A stretch of 64,000 nucleotides of DNA from Hamiltosporidium tvaerminnensis (GCA_022605425.2 CM061249.1:496001-560000), one strand, 5' to 3'; numbered from the stretch's first letter, positions 12,166 to 23,157 are shown. Notes: generated from the letters alone by a model not told the origin. Program-made: numbers and translations.

Positions 12166-12545
12166 TGGTTCGTTGGATAAACGTATATATTATATAAGAG
12201 CAAATATTTACTTCAGATTTTTTTTAGTTTTGAAGAATTGAAAAGACCAATCTTCTTTTCAAATTTCAAAAAATAATCAATTTTGCTTGTAAATAAATGT
12301 AAGTGCCGTAATTTTCGGGAAGGCAGCTAAGTTTGAAGTATGTCTCTAACAAGGAGATCGTATTCCTGCTCACCATTCCTCTGTTGTTGTAAAGTAAAGA
12401 ATTGTTTTTAGAAAAATTGTCTTTATTAATTTTGTTAATGATGGCACACCCCTCCTTTTTATTTTAAAATATAAAATAAAAATATTATATTTTGTGATAT
12501 AAATTTATTTAATAAAATTCTGGGTTAAAATATTTTTACCATTTT

Positions 12546-13832
12546 TTATATGTTTTCTTCTACCTCTTTAACCACTTTTGTCTCTTCTTCCAAATCCGAC
12601 TCTTTATTTACGTTATTGGTCGGTTCCTCTAAAGTAGTTCCTCCTTGTGAAATAAGGGATGCTTTATTTTTTGTTTTAAAATTTTTTGCACCATCTTCCT
12701 CTCTTTTCGCTTCTTTTAAAGGGGGTGTTGGTTCCTCATGCATCTCTGCTCTCATAATAACACACATTGACGCTCTTTCCAACTCTCTTCGGCATTAGTC
12801 CTGACTCAAGTCCTCTTCGTCGATCAAGGGAAATTGTTTCGACTGTCTTCTTAAGTACTATAGACTGAATGTATGCTTCTACATTCATGGGTATTTCTAG
12901 TCTTTTAAGATGAGATTTATAGTATTTTGTCACAATACCGTCCCAGGTCATCACATAAGGGATTATCTCAACACTAAACCTATAAATAAGACCCAACTCA
13001 TTGGCTAGCAGGTCATACTTCCTAAGTTTTTCAGTTTCACCATTTGAAGTGAATCTTGGGAAGTGATTCCTACTTCAATGAGTGTTATCTTATTCTTCTT
13101 CTTATCTAAAATAAATATGTCGGGTCTGTTATTCCGAATTTTAACATCAGTTTTAATTCTGGTGTCCACTCTTATCTCTGCATACTCATTATCAAGAATT
13201 TCTTGAACTGAGTGACTCCTAATTCGTTTTGAAAACTTAAACTTATATCTATTTAAGAGAAGTAAGTGTAGGCATCTAACCACTTCATTATGTCGTCTGG
13301 TGTAGTCATGGCCTAGCATTTTTTCGCATCGAGTGGCTAGATGATCTACAGTCTTACCAGATTTATTGCAATGTTGACACACACCATCTGCACCCCAGAA
13401 TACATTTCTATCCTGGATATAGCAGAACACAGCTTCATTTCGTGGCCGAATATTTCCTCTCTTTAGCCATCTTGAAAAGTCACTAACACTTACAAGCTCA
13501 TTTTTCCTTGCATTATATAACTTTGAATGGAGTTTTCGTTTTTCTATTTCGTTATATAGTTTTGCAAGTTGAGCTTCTTCTACCAACCTGTACTTTACTT
13601 TTAAGAAGCCTTTTATTAGTGCAAGGTGGGTTTTATTATTATTCTCAATCTTGAGGATTGCTGCTCGTCTAGTTGATGTTTCTTTACTTTTTTCCAGACA
13701 ATCCAAGAGTTGCAGAAGCATATGTTCGCTTCGCAACTCAACACTATGTAGACCTCTTCCAAGTTCTGTTCTAGGAAGGTATAAACGCTCTTTACATCCT
13801 GGGCGGAGATGTATCTTATTCTTTACCAACAC
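12546..13832 (-). pseudogene. LINE copy 2 C-terminal region: CCHC finger and restriction-like endonuclease
   Basis: The main frame is 13832-13005. A zinc-finger-like CQHCNKSGKTVDHLATRC is followed by GHDYTRRHNEVVRC, then by RPDIFILDKKKNKITLIEVG, the PD...(D/E)-type nuclease core of R2-like LINEs that nicks the target DNA. The frame shifts at about 13005 to 12996-12736. A final frame, 12782-12546, is Lys/Glu-rich. Relative to the copy at 49.6 kb it lacks seven codons (VTKKSLE) before EEAQLAKL. Confidence 0.8.
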
Positions 13833-13973
13833 CGCATGACCTGCATCATCTATCTTAGAGAAGTCAGCCGGTTCAAGTCGAAGTACTCCTATGTGGTAGT
13901 TGATTTACGATATCGCATGTTGATTGATTGCAGAAAATAAATTTTTTGCATTTAATCTAGTGTGAAAAAGTCT

Positions 13974-15294
13974 TTAAACTCTTGATATAAGTTTACTCTG
14001 TACTTCTTCAAATGAGCTACGTGTTGGGATTTCTCTGCTATCTTCTATTATTCCTAAATATTTGTAAACACTAACACCTTCTAGAAGAGTAGCAGTATCT
14101 TCACAACGTGTATCATTTGTGGCTGACTTCTCTTTGTTAATCTCTAAGCCAATCACCTCTAAAAATACCTTAGCCTCGTCTGTCATAGCACTCAATGTCG
14201 AACTGTCTTTAGCAAGGAGCTTTAGATCATCAATAAACAAGAATGATTAGTAGAATGAGATTCTGCATCTGTTTGTACTGTCACTTTTGTGTATTTTTCA
14301 TTAAGTTTTCGGCTTAATGGATCCATACACAACACAAATAACAAAGGTGACAGACTATCTCCTTGTAGAATCCCTCTATCAATCTTCTTGCTCATGATTT
14401 TTTAAGGCCCTACTGAAATATTGATTTTCCATTTTGATATAATTACCTTAATAAATTTCAGGATCTAATCAGGTAAATTAAGGTTTTCAATGCATTGAGT
14501 TAAATAAGCATGATCTTTTAAATCATAAGCCTTTTTAAAATCATCCATGTTGCCTTAAGATTATTTCCATACTCTTTATTTAGGGCAATATATAGTAAAG
14601 CCTGCTCTTTCGCTCCCTGCACACCTCTTACCGCCCCTAATTGGTTCTCTGCAAGCAACCTTCGCCTTTCCACTTCAATTTGAGCGACTTTCGTTACACA
14701 CTTTGTCGTTAACTTATAGAGGTTGGACATACAAGTGATTGGCCTGTAGTCAGAGCCTCTTCGTGGAATTCCTTTCGGTATCAAATACGTAAGCCCGCAG
14801 TAAAACCAATCAGCTTGAGGTGTTCCTTCTAAACATATAACTATCACAATATCATAAATATATTTGTGTAGAGTTGTAAGTTTCTTAATGAAAAAATTGT
14901 AAATACCATCAATTCCAGCAGCTTTCCAATTGGGAAACCAATTAATGATACTTACAAATTCATCAAGTGAAGGAAACGTGGTCGGATGATTATCTGATAC
15001 AAATGGAATCAAATAATCATCATACGTGACTGTGTCATCATTTTTGTTCCACATTGTAGACCAAAAACTCACAATTTCATCACAGCTAACCACATGCTCG
15101 GATTCCACACGCTGAGATAACCCACGATAAAATCGACCTCGGAAAAGCTCAAACATACGATTCTCTTTTCGGAATTGCTTCCTACTTTCATGCATCGTAA
15201 TTTTTTTCTCGTAAACATTCAAAGACTCATTCTTCTTAACTAAAGCCTCAGAAAGATCAGTTACACTGCTTAAGTTTAAATTAAACTCTCGCAT
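13974..15294 (-). pseudogene. LINE copy 2 reverse transcriptase, broken
   Basis: The palm and finger motifs lie in 15294-14518 (WKAAGIDGI, LIPKG, DYRPITCMS, AENQLGAVRG). Motif A is destroyed by a 1-bp loss. Motif B-like sequence (RGILQGDS) lies between the frames. The catalytic FIDD box starts the frame at 14240-13974, followed by LKLLAKD and the primer-grip region YKYLGI. Two Asp of the active site remain in FIDD, but the chain is not continuous. Confidence 0.8.
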
Positions 15295-15315
15295 GATTTT
15301 CTTAAGGCTCTTCGT

Positions 15316-16263
15316 TTAAGAGGTGGAGAGCTTTTCCTGCTTACGAGCCTTCTCGAGAAAATCTTTGGAAAGTACTAACTTAGAAATTTTACTTTCTATG
15401 TTTTCCTTCCAAGCGGATCTAGGCTTTTCTTTGCGTGTTGCCTCGTTATAGCATACCTGGGCTGCCTGGATTATCCGTGCCACTGCAGTTATCGTCATCG
15501 GCACACAAGATTCAGCATACTCACCGATAATTCGATTAATAAGGTCCAAAACTTTACTGTCAACCAATTCACTTGGAAGCTTTCGAGTTCGGACCACCAC
15601 TTTTCCAATTTCCTTCTCCGTGATTTCTTTGATTTTACTCAAGAATTTATCTCTCAGGTTTATGTACTCCGTGGTGTCAGTCAGGGTGCATGGCTCAGTG
15701 AGGCAAATGGCGATTCTACGTCGCTCTCTATTCTCTTCTTGCCTTATTTCCCTTTCTGCCTTATTTTGTGCGAGTTATTTAAACGCATCGATATCTATTG
15801 TGCAGCTAAATTTCTCATTATAGTACCTCAGAGTAACGGGCCAGCCATTTCTGGGCATTCTCTCAAACCTCTTTTGCACTGCTAGAATAGCAGATCTAGG
15901 CCATTCCTGCCCTACGACTGTGACAGAGTCAAGTATTGAGTGCAATACCACCAGTCGATTCCCTTCTAGAATGGCATGTGTATTGAGGTTTGTCATGCCG
16001 TTGGCTGGTCCAAACGCAGTGGCATCGGTACCAGAAGACGAGGGTATGGTGTCAACCAAGCAGACTAGACTATTCTGGCAACTACTGCTTGGTGGTTGGT
16101 GGGTGGTGTTATGGAAGGTCGGTGGAGGTGGAAGTCTCTCGGATAACATTGCTACATCTACATCACACATCAAAATCTCTACTGCGGTGTTCTCCAGGTT
16201 GTTTACAGCCTTTATTTTTTCATTTCTTATATTTCCGCTGTCTACTTTTTTCCTTCTACCCAT
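15316..16263 (-). pseudogene. LINE copy 2 N-terminal region, one frame with an internal TAA
   Basis: Frame 16263-15775 (162 codons from ATG) ends with DAFK and TAA. Translation past the stop stays open in the same frame through LAQNKAEREIRQEENRERR and LTEPCTLTDTTEYINLR to the next TAA at 15316-15318. That stop is again followed by open sequence leading to the reverse transcriptase in frame. These two TAA codons are the only stops across this ~320-codon region, in all three copies. Confidence 0.75.
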
Positions 16264-16386
16264 TTTTACTAAAAAAATAAATATATTTTGATATGTAATT
16301 ATAAACCAAAAGCTGTTTTCTACTAAGCCTTATTCGTTTTATAAATCTCATTATAAATAATATTTTCTAGACCAAAAATTTCTTAT

Positions 16387-16541
16387 TTAGATATTAGATA
16401 TTAGATATTAGATATTAGATATTAGATATTAGATATTAGATATTAGATATTAGATATTAGATATTAGATATTAGATATTAGATATTAGATATTAGATATT
16501 AGATATTAGATATTAGATATTAGATATTAGATATTAGATAT
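16387..16541. repeat. (TTAGATA)n heptanucleotide array, unit 2
   Basis: About 22 perfect 7-bp repeats, four more than in unit 1, between the LINE 5' end and PIG-B. Confidence 0.98.
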
Positions 16542-16630
16542 ACTATTTCAAAGAAACAATTGCCAAATATTAAAAATGTAAAAATGATGTAAACCTAAAA
16601 ATTATCGTATGAATCAAGCAATTTAATATT

Positions 16631-18637
16631 TTATAGATGATTATTATACTTTTTACTCTTTAAAACTAACATATAAATCCTTTTTTCTTCTTCAAACAGT
16701 ACATGGATATATTTAAAAGTATTTATAATTTCATATTCGTAAAAAACGTTAGAATATTTTTCAAAAATATGCTTATAAATTAAAATATAGTCATATCCTT
16801 CAAAAGAGTTATTAATAGATTTGTCTATAAAGGCATTATCAGTATCATCTCTATTGTTATTATTTCTCATTTCTTTTTCGACTTTTTCATCTACAATTTT
16901 GTCATTATCTATTTTATTATTTTTATCCTTTTTGCTTTCCAATTGCGTTTTATAACTTTCACTTGTGGCTTCCAATAAATCCATATACATTTCATATTCA
17001 TAGAAAATAACTTTTTGCCCATCAAATCTTTTACAGACAACTAAATCTTTCATTTTAACTGTTATGTCAGGATTTCTAGAAACGCTTTTTATATTTACAT
17101 TTTCATAGCAAATAAAAGAATATACTGGTAAAGAATATGGACAGACAAAATAAAGTATTTCAATATTTTTTGTATTTTGGACCACAGATATATCTTTACC
17201 CAATACATTTTGGAAATCAACAGATATTTCGATTTTATTTCTTTCCGAATTCTTTATATTTTTATTCTTGTAGAAATCCAAATCTGTATTTGCTGCAAAA
17301 AAACTTTCTGTCAGTATTTTTTCGACTTCTGTTTTCATAAAAAAACTAATATCAAAAGTATTTTGATGTACCAATCCGATATAAAGTCCTATAAAAAATG
17401 TTATATAAAGATCAACATATAAAACACCGGAGTATAACTTTTTACGTATATAATTTATACCACCCGTATTTCTGTAAGACATTTTATTAATACTTATAGC
17501 ACATAAAAGATTACAAAAAGGTATAACAGGGACAATAAACCGCATTTCTTTATGCTTTAATGCAGAATAAAATATTAAATAAATTAAAACAGATATAGCA
17601 ATATTTTGATTGGCGTTAAAATTCAAAAATAAAAATGTACCAGTAAAACCTGTTAAAACAATGAAAAACCATACGTAACTTAGTACGTGTTGTTCGCCAA
17701 ACACTTCACTTACTGACCACCTTACATTTACATTAAAAAATACAAAAGGAACAAATGTTAATTCCTTATAAAAATAACTGTCCACCAAAGCCATCAATAG
17801 TACTAATAAAAGACAACAAGGTATATTCTTTATAAATACCATGATAATACTTAATACTCTTCTACCATATCTATTATATAAATCAAGATCTTCAGCATCT
17901 TCAAAATCATTAATCTTAGAATTTATAACAGAAACCTCTGTGTCTATTTGTCCTTTGATTTTAGATTGGCCATGTGTATCATCAGATTTGTAAATATCTT
18001 TATTTTTTGTATCTTTGATAGATTCTTTCGTTTTATAATCATTGCTTTTGTCTTCTGGCTTATAACATTCCTTTGCATCATTGTAAGAGATATTTTCTTC
18101 GTAATGATTATATTTATTATCTTGTTTATAATTTACTTGATTATCTGCAAGTTTGAGTTGTTCGTTATCTTTCTCAGAATAGAAACATTCTTTGTAATTA
18201 TTAAAATCAGTATTTTTTTCATTTGCAGATTTTTTTAAATTTTCATCGATTTTGGAATCTGTTTTACTACAAAAAATATTTCTTATTTTAAAAAACGCTT
18301 CAACGAATTTATTCTTAATCATACGTATTATATAAAGACAAATACAACATACCTTCACAAGCTTCAAATAATTAACTATGCTATGCAATTTAGAGCAAGT
18401 TACTGGATTTACATTTTCTGTTCTATCTTTTGACTGGTTGCAATCATTATTATTTGTTTCATTACATTCTAATTTTTCCAGTTGTAAATTATTAGATTCA
18501 GGAAGATTCTTTTTATTCTTTCTCATTTTATCATCTTCGATTGATGAATAATTTTTTTGGAAAACAGCAAAAAAAATATGAACACCACTCAAAAATAAAA
18601 TACTTGAACGTAAATAGAAAATAAAACACAAACACAA
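16631..18637 (-). CDS. GPI10: GPI mannosyltransferase 3 (PIG-B/GPI10), C-terminal piece, unit 2
   Basis: This is the downstream part of the PIG-B gene. It has no ATG at its start and overlaps the upstream piece by 49 bp in the -1 frame, so it is a continuation rather than a separate gene. Residues 9-23 (around LRSSILFLSG) continue the membrane core. Residues ~31-255 are a hydrophilic Lys/Asn/Asp-rich insert unusual for the family. The core resumes at LLMALVDSYFY (281-290), then FNVNV, then the family hallmark HKEMRF at 362-367, followed by further membrane helices. The C-terminal ~200 residues are a divergent lumenal or cytosolic tail. The last codons differ from unit 1 through one T. Confidence 0.8.
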   Translation of the reverse strand: MCLCFIFYLRSSILFLSGVHIFFAVFQKNYSSIEDDKMRKNKKNLPESNNLQLEKLECNETNNNDCNQSKDRTENVNPVTCSKLHSIVNYLKLVKVCCICLYIIRMIKNKFVEAFFKIRNIFCSKTDSKIDENLKKSANEKNTDFNNYKECFYSEKDNEQLKLADNQVNYKQDNKYNHYEENISYNDAKECYKPEDKSNDYKTKESIKDTKNKDIYKSDDTHGQSKIKGQIDTEVSVINSKINDFEDAEDLDLYNRYGRRVLSIIMVFIKNIPCCLLLVLLMALVDSYFYKELTFVPFVFFNVNVRWSVSEVFGEQHVLSYVWFFIVLTGFTGTFLFLNFNANQNIAISVLIYLIFYSALKHKEMRFIVPVIPFCNLLCAISINKMSYRNTGGINYIRKKLYSGVLYVDLYITFFIGLYIGLVHQNTFDISFFMKTEVEKILTESFFAANTDLDFYKNKNIKNSERNKIEISVDFQNVLGKDISVVQNTKNIEILYFVCPYSLPVYSFICYENVNIKSVSRNPDITVKMKDLVVCKRFDGQKVIFYEYEMYMDLLEATSESYKTQLESKKDKNNKIDNDKIVDEKVEKEMRNNNNRDDTDNAFIDKSINNSFEGYDYILIYKHIFEKYSNVFYEYEIINTFKYIHVLFEEEKRIYMLVLKSKKYNNHL

Positions 18638-19554
18638 AAAGGAATTGTAGGTGTTTTAAATGTTTCTAGAGCATATAAACACAATACAGCCATAAAAAGT
18701 TCAAAAGAGTTTATATGAGATCGAGGGGAATATAACCACAATCCATGTGAAAGCGCAGTAACATAGATAAGTGTATCCTCGTCTGCTTTATAAATAGTTC
18801 CGAGTTTTATTATAAGATAATCTGCCAACCCCGCGATTATTCCATTTACTATTTTAGAAACCAAATATCCATATTTACCATACAAAGGTAAGATTGAATA
18901 CTTGACTACCATTTCATCAAAAAACTGATATTTCGACTCCAATATTACCAAAACAACCAAATATAAATTATTTAGTATATTTAGATGGCTTAAAAATCCT
19001 ATAATCTGTCTTAAACCAAATCTTTCGAGATTATTATTTTGAAAATTTGTTTTCCTTATTTTTAAAACCTCTTTTTTCCCCATACATTTTAAAGCAACAT
19101 CATCTTTAGGACAATTAATAATTTGATTTCTATTTTTGGTCTTTTCGTTAATAAGAAACCTACCAGAATCAGTTAATTTAAAAATACATAACACCACAGT
19201 AAAACAACATAAAAGACAAAGAAATATAAAATTCAAAAACAAAAAAATATTAAAATTATTCCGTATATAAACCAGACAAAAAAATCTAAAAACATCGCTA
19301 AATATCTTAAAAAAGTAAAGTGGTATAAAATATAAAAGAACATAATTAACCGATCTTATACCAATCATCCAATCCCATGTAAGTGTTCCTTTAGTATAAA
19401 AAATATAATTTATAGGTTCAAGATTCTGCCATATTTCATCCGGTTCAAATACTGTTTTGAGAAGAAATGAATTGTTAAGTCTGTAAAGAATAAAAAATAG
19501 AAGAAGATTGTTCTTATGGTTTTCAAAATCATAAAAGGGTAAAAGTAAACGCAA
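18589..19554 (-). CDS. GPI10: GPI mannosyltransferase 3 (PIG-B/GPI10), N-terminal piece, unit 2
   Basis: PIG-B transfers the third mannose from dolichol-P-mannose to the GPI precursor in the ER lumen. FEPDE (residues 36-40, the catalytic acidic pair of GT-C enzymes), IWQNLE, TWDW (59-62) and IRS (66-68) match the family, as does PRSHINSFE further on. Several hydrophobic helices follow. The first codon of this frame is TTG. The nearest ATG (19532), which has an ACCC motif just upstream, is in another frame, so the true N-terminus may need one base corrected in the T-run near 19500. The frame ends at 18589, after which the gene continues in the -1 frame. Confidence 0.85.
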   Translation of the reverse strand: MRLLLPFYDFENHKNNLLLFFILYRLNNSFLLKTVFEPDEIWQNLEPINYIFYTKGTLTWDWMIGIRSVNYVLLYFIPLYFFKIFSDVFRFFCLVYIRNNFNIFLFLNFIFLCLLCCFTVVLCIFKLTDSGRFLINEKTKNRNQIINCPKDDVALKCMGKKEVLKIRKTNFQNNNLERFGLRQIIGFLSHLNILNNLYLVVLVILESKYQFFDEMVVKYSILPLYGKYGYLVSKIVNGIIAGLADYLIIKLGTIYKADEDTLIYVTALSHGLWLYSPRSHINSFELFMAVLCLYALETFKTPTIPFCVCVLFSIYVQVFYF

Positions 19555-20748
19555 TTAAAGTTTATTTTAATCATTTTATAAAAAGATAAATTAAAATATA
19601 TTTATAAAAATTAATTTTTTATTTTTGTGAGTATTTTATTTATAATATTTGTTTAAAATCATTTCTTTTAAATTTCATTTCATTTTCGCACTTCAAACTT
19701 CTCATATTTCTGCTCAGTGGATTTCAATTTCATTTTTTACTTTAAAATTATTTATTATTTTAAACGAGTTGCAAGTAATTTTCTTTCACTTTCTACTCTA
19801 AATCTTCTTAAAAAACAGGATTAAATCAAGTTATAGAGTTGAAAAAAAAAGAATCAAATAGCCAATAAAATTTTACCCAAATATATTTGTCAATGTTTTA
19901 TTTAAAATATTAAATTTATCTTGAGAAACTACGTAATTATGAAATCATTGAATGAAATTATAAAAAAAAATGTTTTACAAATAAATATTTTTTGCAAAGA
20001 AGATTTCACAAGACAGAAACTCATGATCAAAATTTTAATTTGGTATATTATGCCCTCCTTTTTTTACTCTTGATTCGATGCATTATATAATTATTTAAAT
20101 CTTTAATACTCTTTTTCGTTTCTTTCTGTATTTTTAATTATTTTTACCTACGAAATAAACAGTAAATATAACTCAGAAATAATAAACACCAATAAATATA
20201 AAAGAATAATTGAAGATTTTCTTGTATCTTTAATTCATATTTCGAAGTAACTATATTACTGGTATAAATTAAATTTAATTGTAGTAAATCAGATTATGTA
20301 TATTTTATAAAAATATACGGAATATAAAATATATGAAGATTATATTTTCTAAAATTGATATGGAATGCAGGCTTTACCATATTTTGCTATAAAAATATAG
20401 ATTTATCACTTTTATTTACAAAAAAAATATTTACACACATTAAAACTACAACAATTTCAAATTATAAACTAGTATATATTACAGTAGAAAATAGAATTAC
20501 ATTCAATGGATACAAATTTTTAAATATTTAGAAAAAATCGTATAACAGACGATTGCACCTTAACCAATATTTAACTAAAATAGAGCTTTCAAAGTAAACT
20601 TAAAATATTTTTCAATTATTTTGTCGAGGCTTTTAGAATTAAAAATAATTTAATCAATTTTATATTGCATCTGTTAAAAATACATCCCAGAAAAAGTTAT
20701 CCGAATGCCTTTCATAACTTGATAGTCCTTATATATCCTACTTTGATA
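19555..20748. other. AT-rich spacer upstream of PIG-B (unit 2)
   Basis: Copy of 5449-6641. Nothing recognised. Confidence 0.5.
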
Positions 20749-20894
20749 TTAGAAAGTTCTTATTTTTTTCTAAATTAAATAAACTTTTAGCAAAAATGTT
20801 AAGAGTTTTGATTATTTTTAACAAAAAGAATATAATTATATAGAAAATTTTATAAAAAGTTTATTTGATTTAGAAGAAAATAAGAACTTTCTAA
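20749..20894. mobile_element. 146-bp palindromic MITE-like element, unit 2
   Basis: Same length and arms as the element at 6642-6787, carried along by the segmental duplication. Confidence 0.7.
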
Positions 20895-21205
20895 TCAGAA
20901 TGAGGAAATAAATTCTAAAAAAAACATTATAAAGAGACATAAGAGTTGTTGAGATAAATTTTTATCTTTATGATTAAAAAATATTGTAAATAGATCCAAA
21001 TATAAAATGAAAATTAAAAACTGGCAGTAAAATAAATCACAAGTAGAAAGTAAAAACAATATAAGCTAATCATTTATTGAAAGAGAACCAAGTAAATATT
21101 AAATAAATAAATTTTATATGATGCTATTGGCCAGGCAGATTAAATTTTTTTAATTTTGAGCCATTTTTTTGATTTCTAATTTAACAGCATAATACAGAAT
21201 TTCAT

Positions 21206-21277
21206 GACCAGGCGGTGCAGAATGACGCTCTTCGATTCCAAATCGATATGTTGTAGGTTCGAATCCTGTCCTGGTCA
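21206..21277 (+). tRNA. tRNA-Trp (CCA), unit 2
   Basis: Identical in sequence to the tRNA at 7099-7170: acceptor GACCAGG/CCTGGTC, anticodon CCA in loop TTCCAAA, T-loop TTCGAAT. The duplication raises the dose of what may be the only tryptophan tRNA gene. Confidence 0.93.
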
Positions 21278-21587
21278 CTTTTTATGATTACCGTCAACTA
21301 TAAATTTTTCTAGTTACAATGTGAATATCTCCTTTTTTATTTTAGAATTTTTATACTTTATTTACATTATAACATAGATACTTCTAGCCAAATCTTTTAT
21401 TTAAAAATTGATTTGAAAATTTACTTTTTTAGATATAAATTTCACAAGGTTTGATTAAAAATAATTTTAAGATTTTTTATTCTACCCTACCCTTATAATT
21501 AATTACTTGCTTATTCCGTTCCTCTTTTACCTCTCAGTGTCGAGGATGAACAAATGAATGTTTTCCATCTGTTTCTTTTAATCATTG

Positions 21588-21727
21588 TAACACGGGATTA
21601 TAGGGGAATGGCCTATAGATTCGGTGTGGTTTATATCTCACAACAACGGCAGCAATAATTTTAATACGTATTTTAGACGTTCATTACTAAACAGGAAGTT
21701 TTTAATGTGGTTATCCTCCTTCCACAT
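21588..21727 (-). repeat. Decayed end of the ~730-bp dispersed repeat, unit 2
   Basis: Copy of 7480-7621. The match to the family terminus is clearest at 21680-21727. Confidence 0.5.
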
Positions 21728-22264
21728 CTTATAATTTATTACTTGACGTAATAGAAAACACTTGGGTATGTCCACTCAACATATTTTGTACAGATTACAT
21801 CTTTTGATCTGAATTTAAGCGTAAAACGAAATGTATTCTCTTAGTTTAGAAATAATATCATAACGTTTTTAAATTATTTTGATTTAATATAAAAAGTGCG
21901 AACAGCAATAATTATTTTCATATATGAAATAATAATTAGATTTGAGTTTCAATTTACATTAAATTTTAAGTTATTTAAACTAAAAAAAAGATTTTTTTTA
22001 CTGAGATCAAAATTATAAAATTACACATAGTACTTAATATTGTAAATTTATTGATTTTTAATACAGTTGAATGGTTAAAGGAATAAATGTTTAAGAATAT
22101 AGTATTATTCACCAAATATATAATTTTTGAATTTGTTACTTTAAAAAATAGATATTTTGATATAATTAGTCTCTAAAATTATTAATTAAGTTTGATCTAC
22201 AAGACATGATTATTTTTTTAATAAATTTTATAATGAAATTTTTTGGTTAATAAACCTACTTTTC

Positions 22265-22785
22265 GAAAATAAATATAAATTTAAGTCTTTAAAACGAATT
22301 ATGAGTCAGATTCTCAAATATAATTTATAAAATGAGTATGCAGAAATAAGAGTGGACATAAGAATAAAAACTGATAGATAATATCAAGCAAGATAGACTT
22401 TATATATTTTTCCATAAAATTTTAGTTATATAACGCCCTATACAAGGGTTATCTAATAAGTTTATTTTTAAGATTTGTATCAAATTACAAATCTTATGAC
22501 TTATGACTTATGACTTATGACTTATGACTTATGACTTATGACTTATGACTTATGACTTATGACTTATGACTTATGACTTATGACTTATGACTTATGACTT
22601 ATGACTTATGACTTATGACTTATGACTTATGACTTATGACTTATGACTTATGACTTATGACTTATGACTTATGACTTATGACTTATGACTTATGACTTAT
22701 GACTTATGAAGAGAATTAAATATAATAAGTATTTTTTATAAGTGTAGCGTCGAGATAATTTCTTATTTGATTGCATTATGTAATA
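22265..22785 (+). mobile_element. Old LINE relic split by a heptamer array, unit 2
   Basis: Copy of 8161-8680: endonuclease-region LINE remnants flank the (CTTATGA)31 array. Confidence 0.65.
22493..22709. repeat. (CTTATGA)31 heptanucleotide array, unit 2
   Basis: There are 31 perfect 7-bp repeats, the same number as in unit 1, preceded by the same 10-bp inverted repeat. Confidence 0.98.
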
Positions 22786-23016
22786 TTTTAGCAATATATA
22801 TAATATATATTTTATGACAAATTATCATCCAATTGTAGTACAAAAAAATTAATTACATATTATTTGAAGGATAAAGAAAATCAGTATTAAGACAATCAAA
22901 TAATACAATTAAAAATAGGAAATTATGGCTTAAGAAATCAATCGTAAAGAAAATATAAACTAATCATCTATAAAAAAGCATTTTTTTTCATAAAATATAA
23001 TTATAAATAGAAAGTC

Positions 23017-23157
23017 ATGTCTCAAGAAAATATCAACGAAAAACTACAAACCAAGTCACACTTAAAACAACTATATCATCTTTACTACGTTTACAATGCA
23101 TATTTAAAAGATAATGTACCAACACGTATACCTGTGACTAAAAAAACCTATCAATAA
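23017..23157 (+). CDS. Small hypothetical protein, 46 aa, unit 2
   Basis: Identical to the frame at 8908-9048. The same doubts about whether it is translated apply. Confidence 0.4.
   Translation: MSQENINEKLQTKSHLKQLYHLYYVYNAYLKDNVPTRIPVTKKTYQ

Larger units (their letters stand above)
1..14075. repeat. Tandem segmental duplication, unit 1
   Basis: The sequence at position 1 recurs at 14076 and again at 28196, in the same orientation and with the same gene order in between. Unit 1 runs from inside a LINE through PIG-B, tRNA-Trp, a heptamer array and uridine kinase, back to the same point in the next LINE. Against unit 2 I see only scattered substitutions, homopolymer length differences and a different heptamer count in the TTAGATA array. 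The left edge of the array lies outside the window, so more units may exist. Confidence 0.95.
12505..16265 (-). mobile_element. RLE-type non-LTR retrotransposon (LINE), copy 2, near full length
   Basis: A ~3.76 kb element sits between the duplicated units. In sense order it has an N-terminal region, reverse transcriptase, a zinc-knuckle region, a restriction-like endonuclease and a short acidic tail. It ends in a 3' segment containing AACCCAGAATTTTATT, shared with the copies at 50.7 and 57.1 kb. The 5' end lies at the first ATG. It has multiple stops and shifts. It is a mosaic: copy 1-like at 14076-14700 and near 16200, copy 3-like at 14840-15130. Confidence 0.9.

Noticed and set aside
12293-12420. 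Slightly G+C-richer island next to LINE copy 2, conserved in unit 2
   Set aside because: No match to the LINE, the ~730-bp repeat or any protein I recognise; conservation between units only reflects the recent duplication.
18589-18637. Programmed -1 ribosomal frameshift in PIG-B
   Set aside because: No X XXY YYZ slippery heptamer or downstream structure was seen; one base in the nearby T-run explains the shift more simply.
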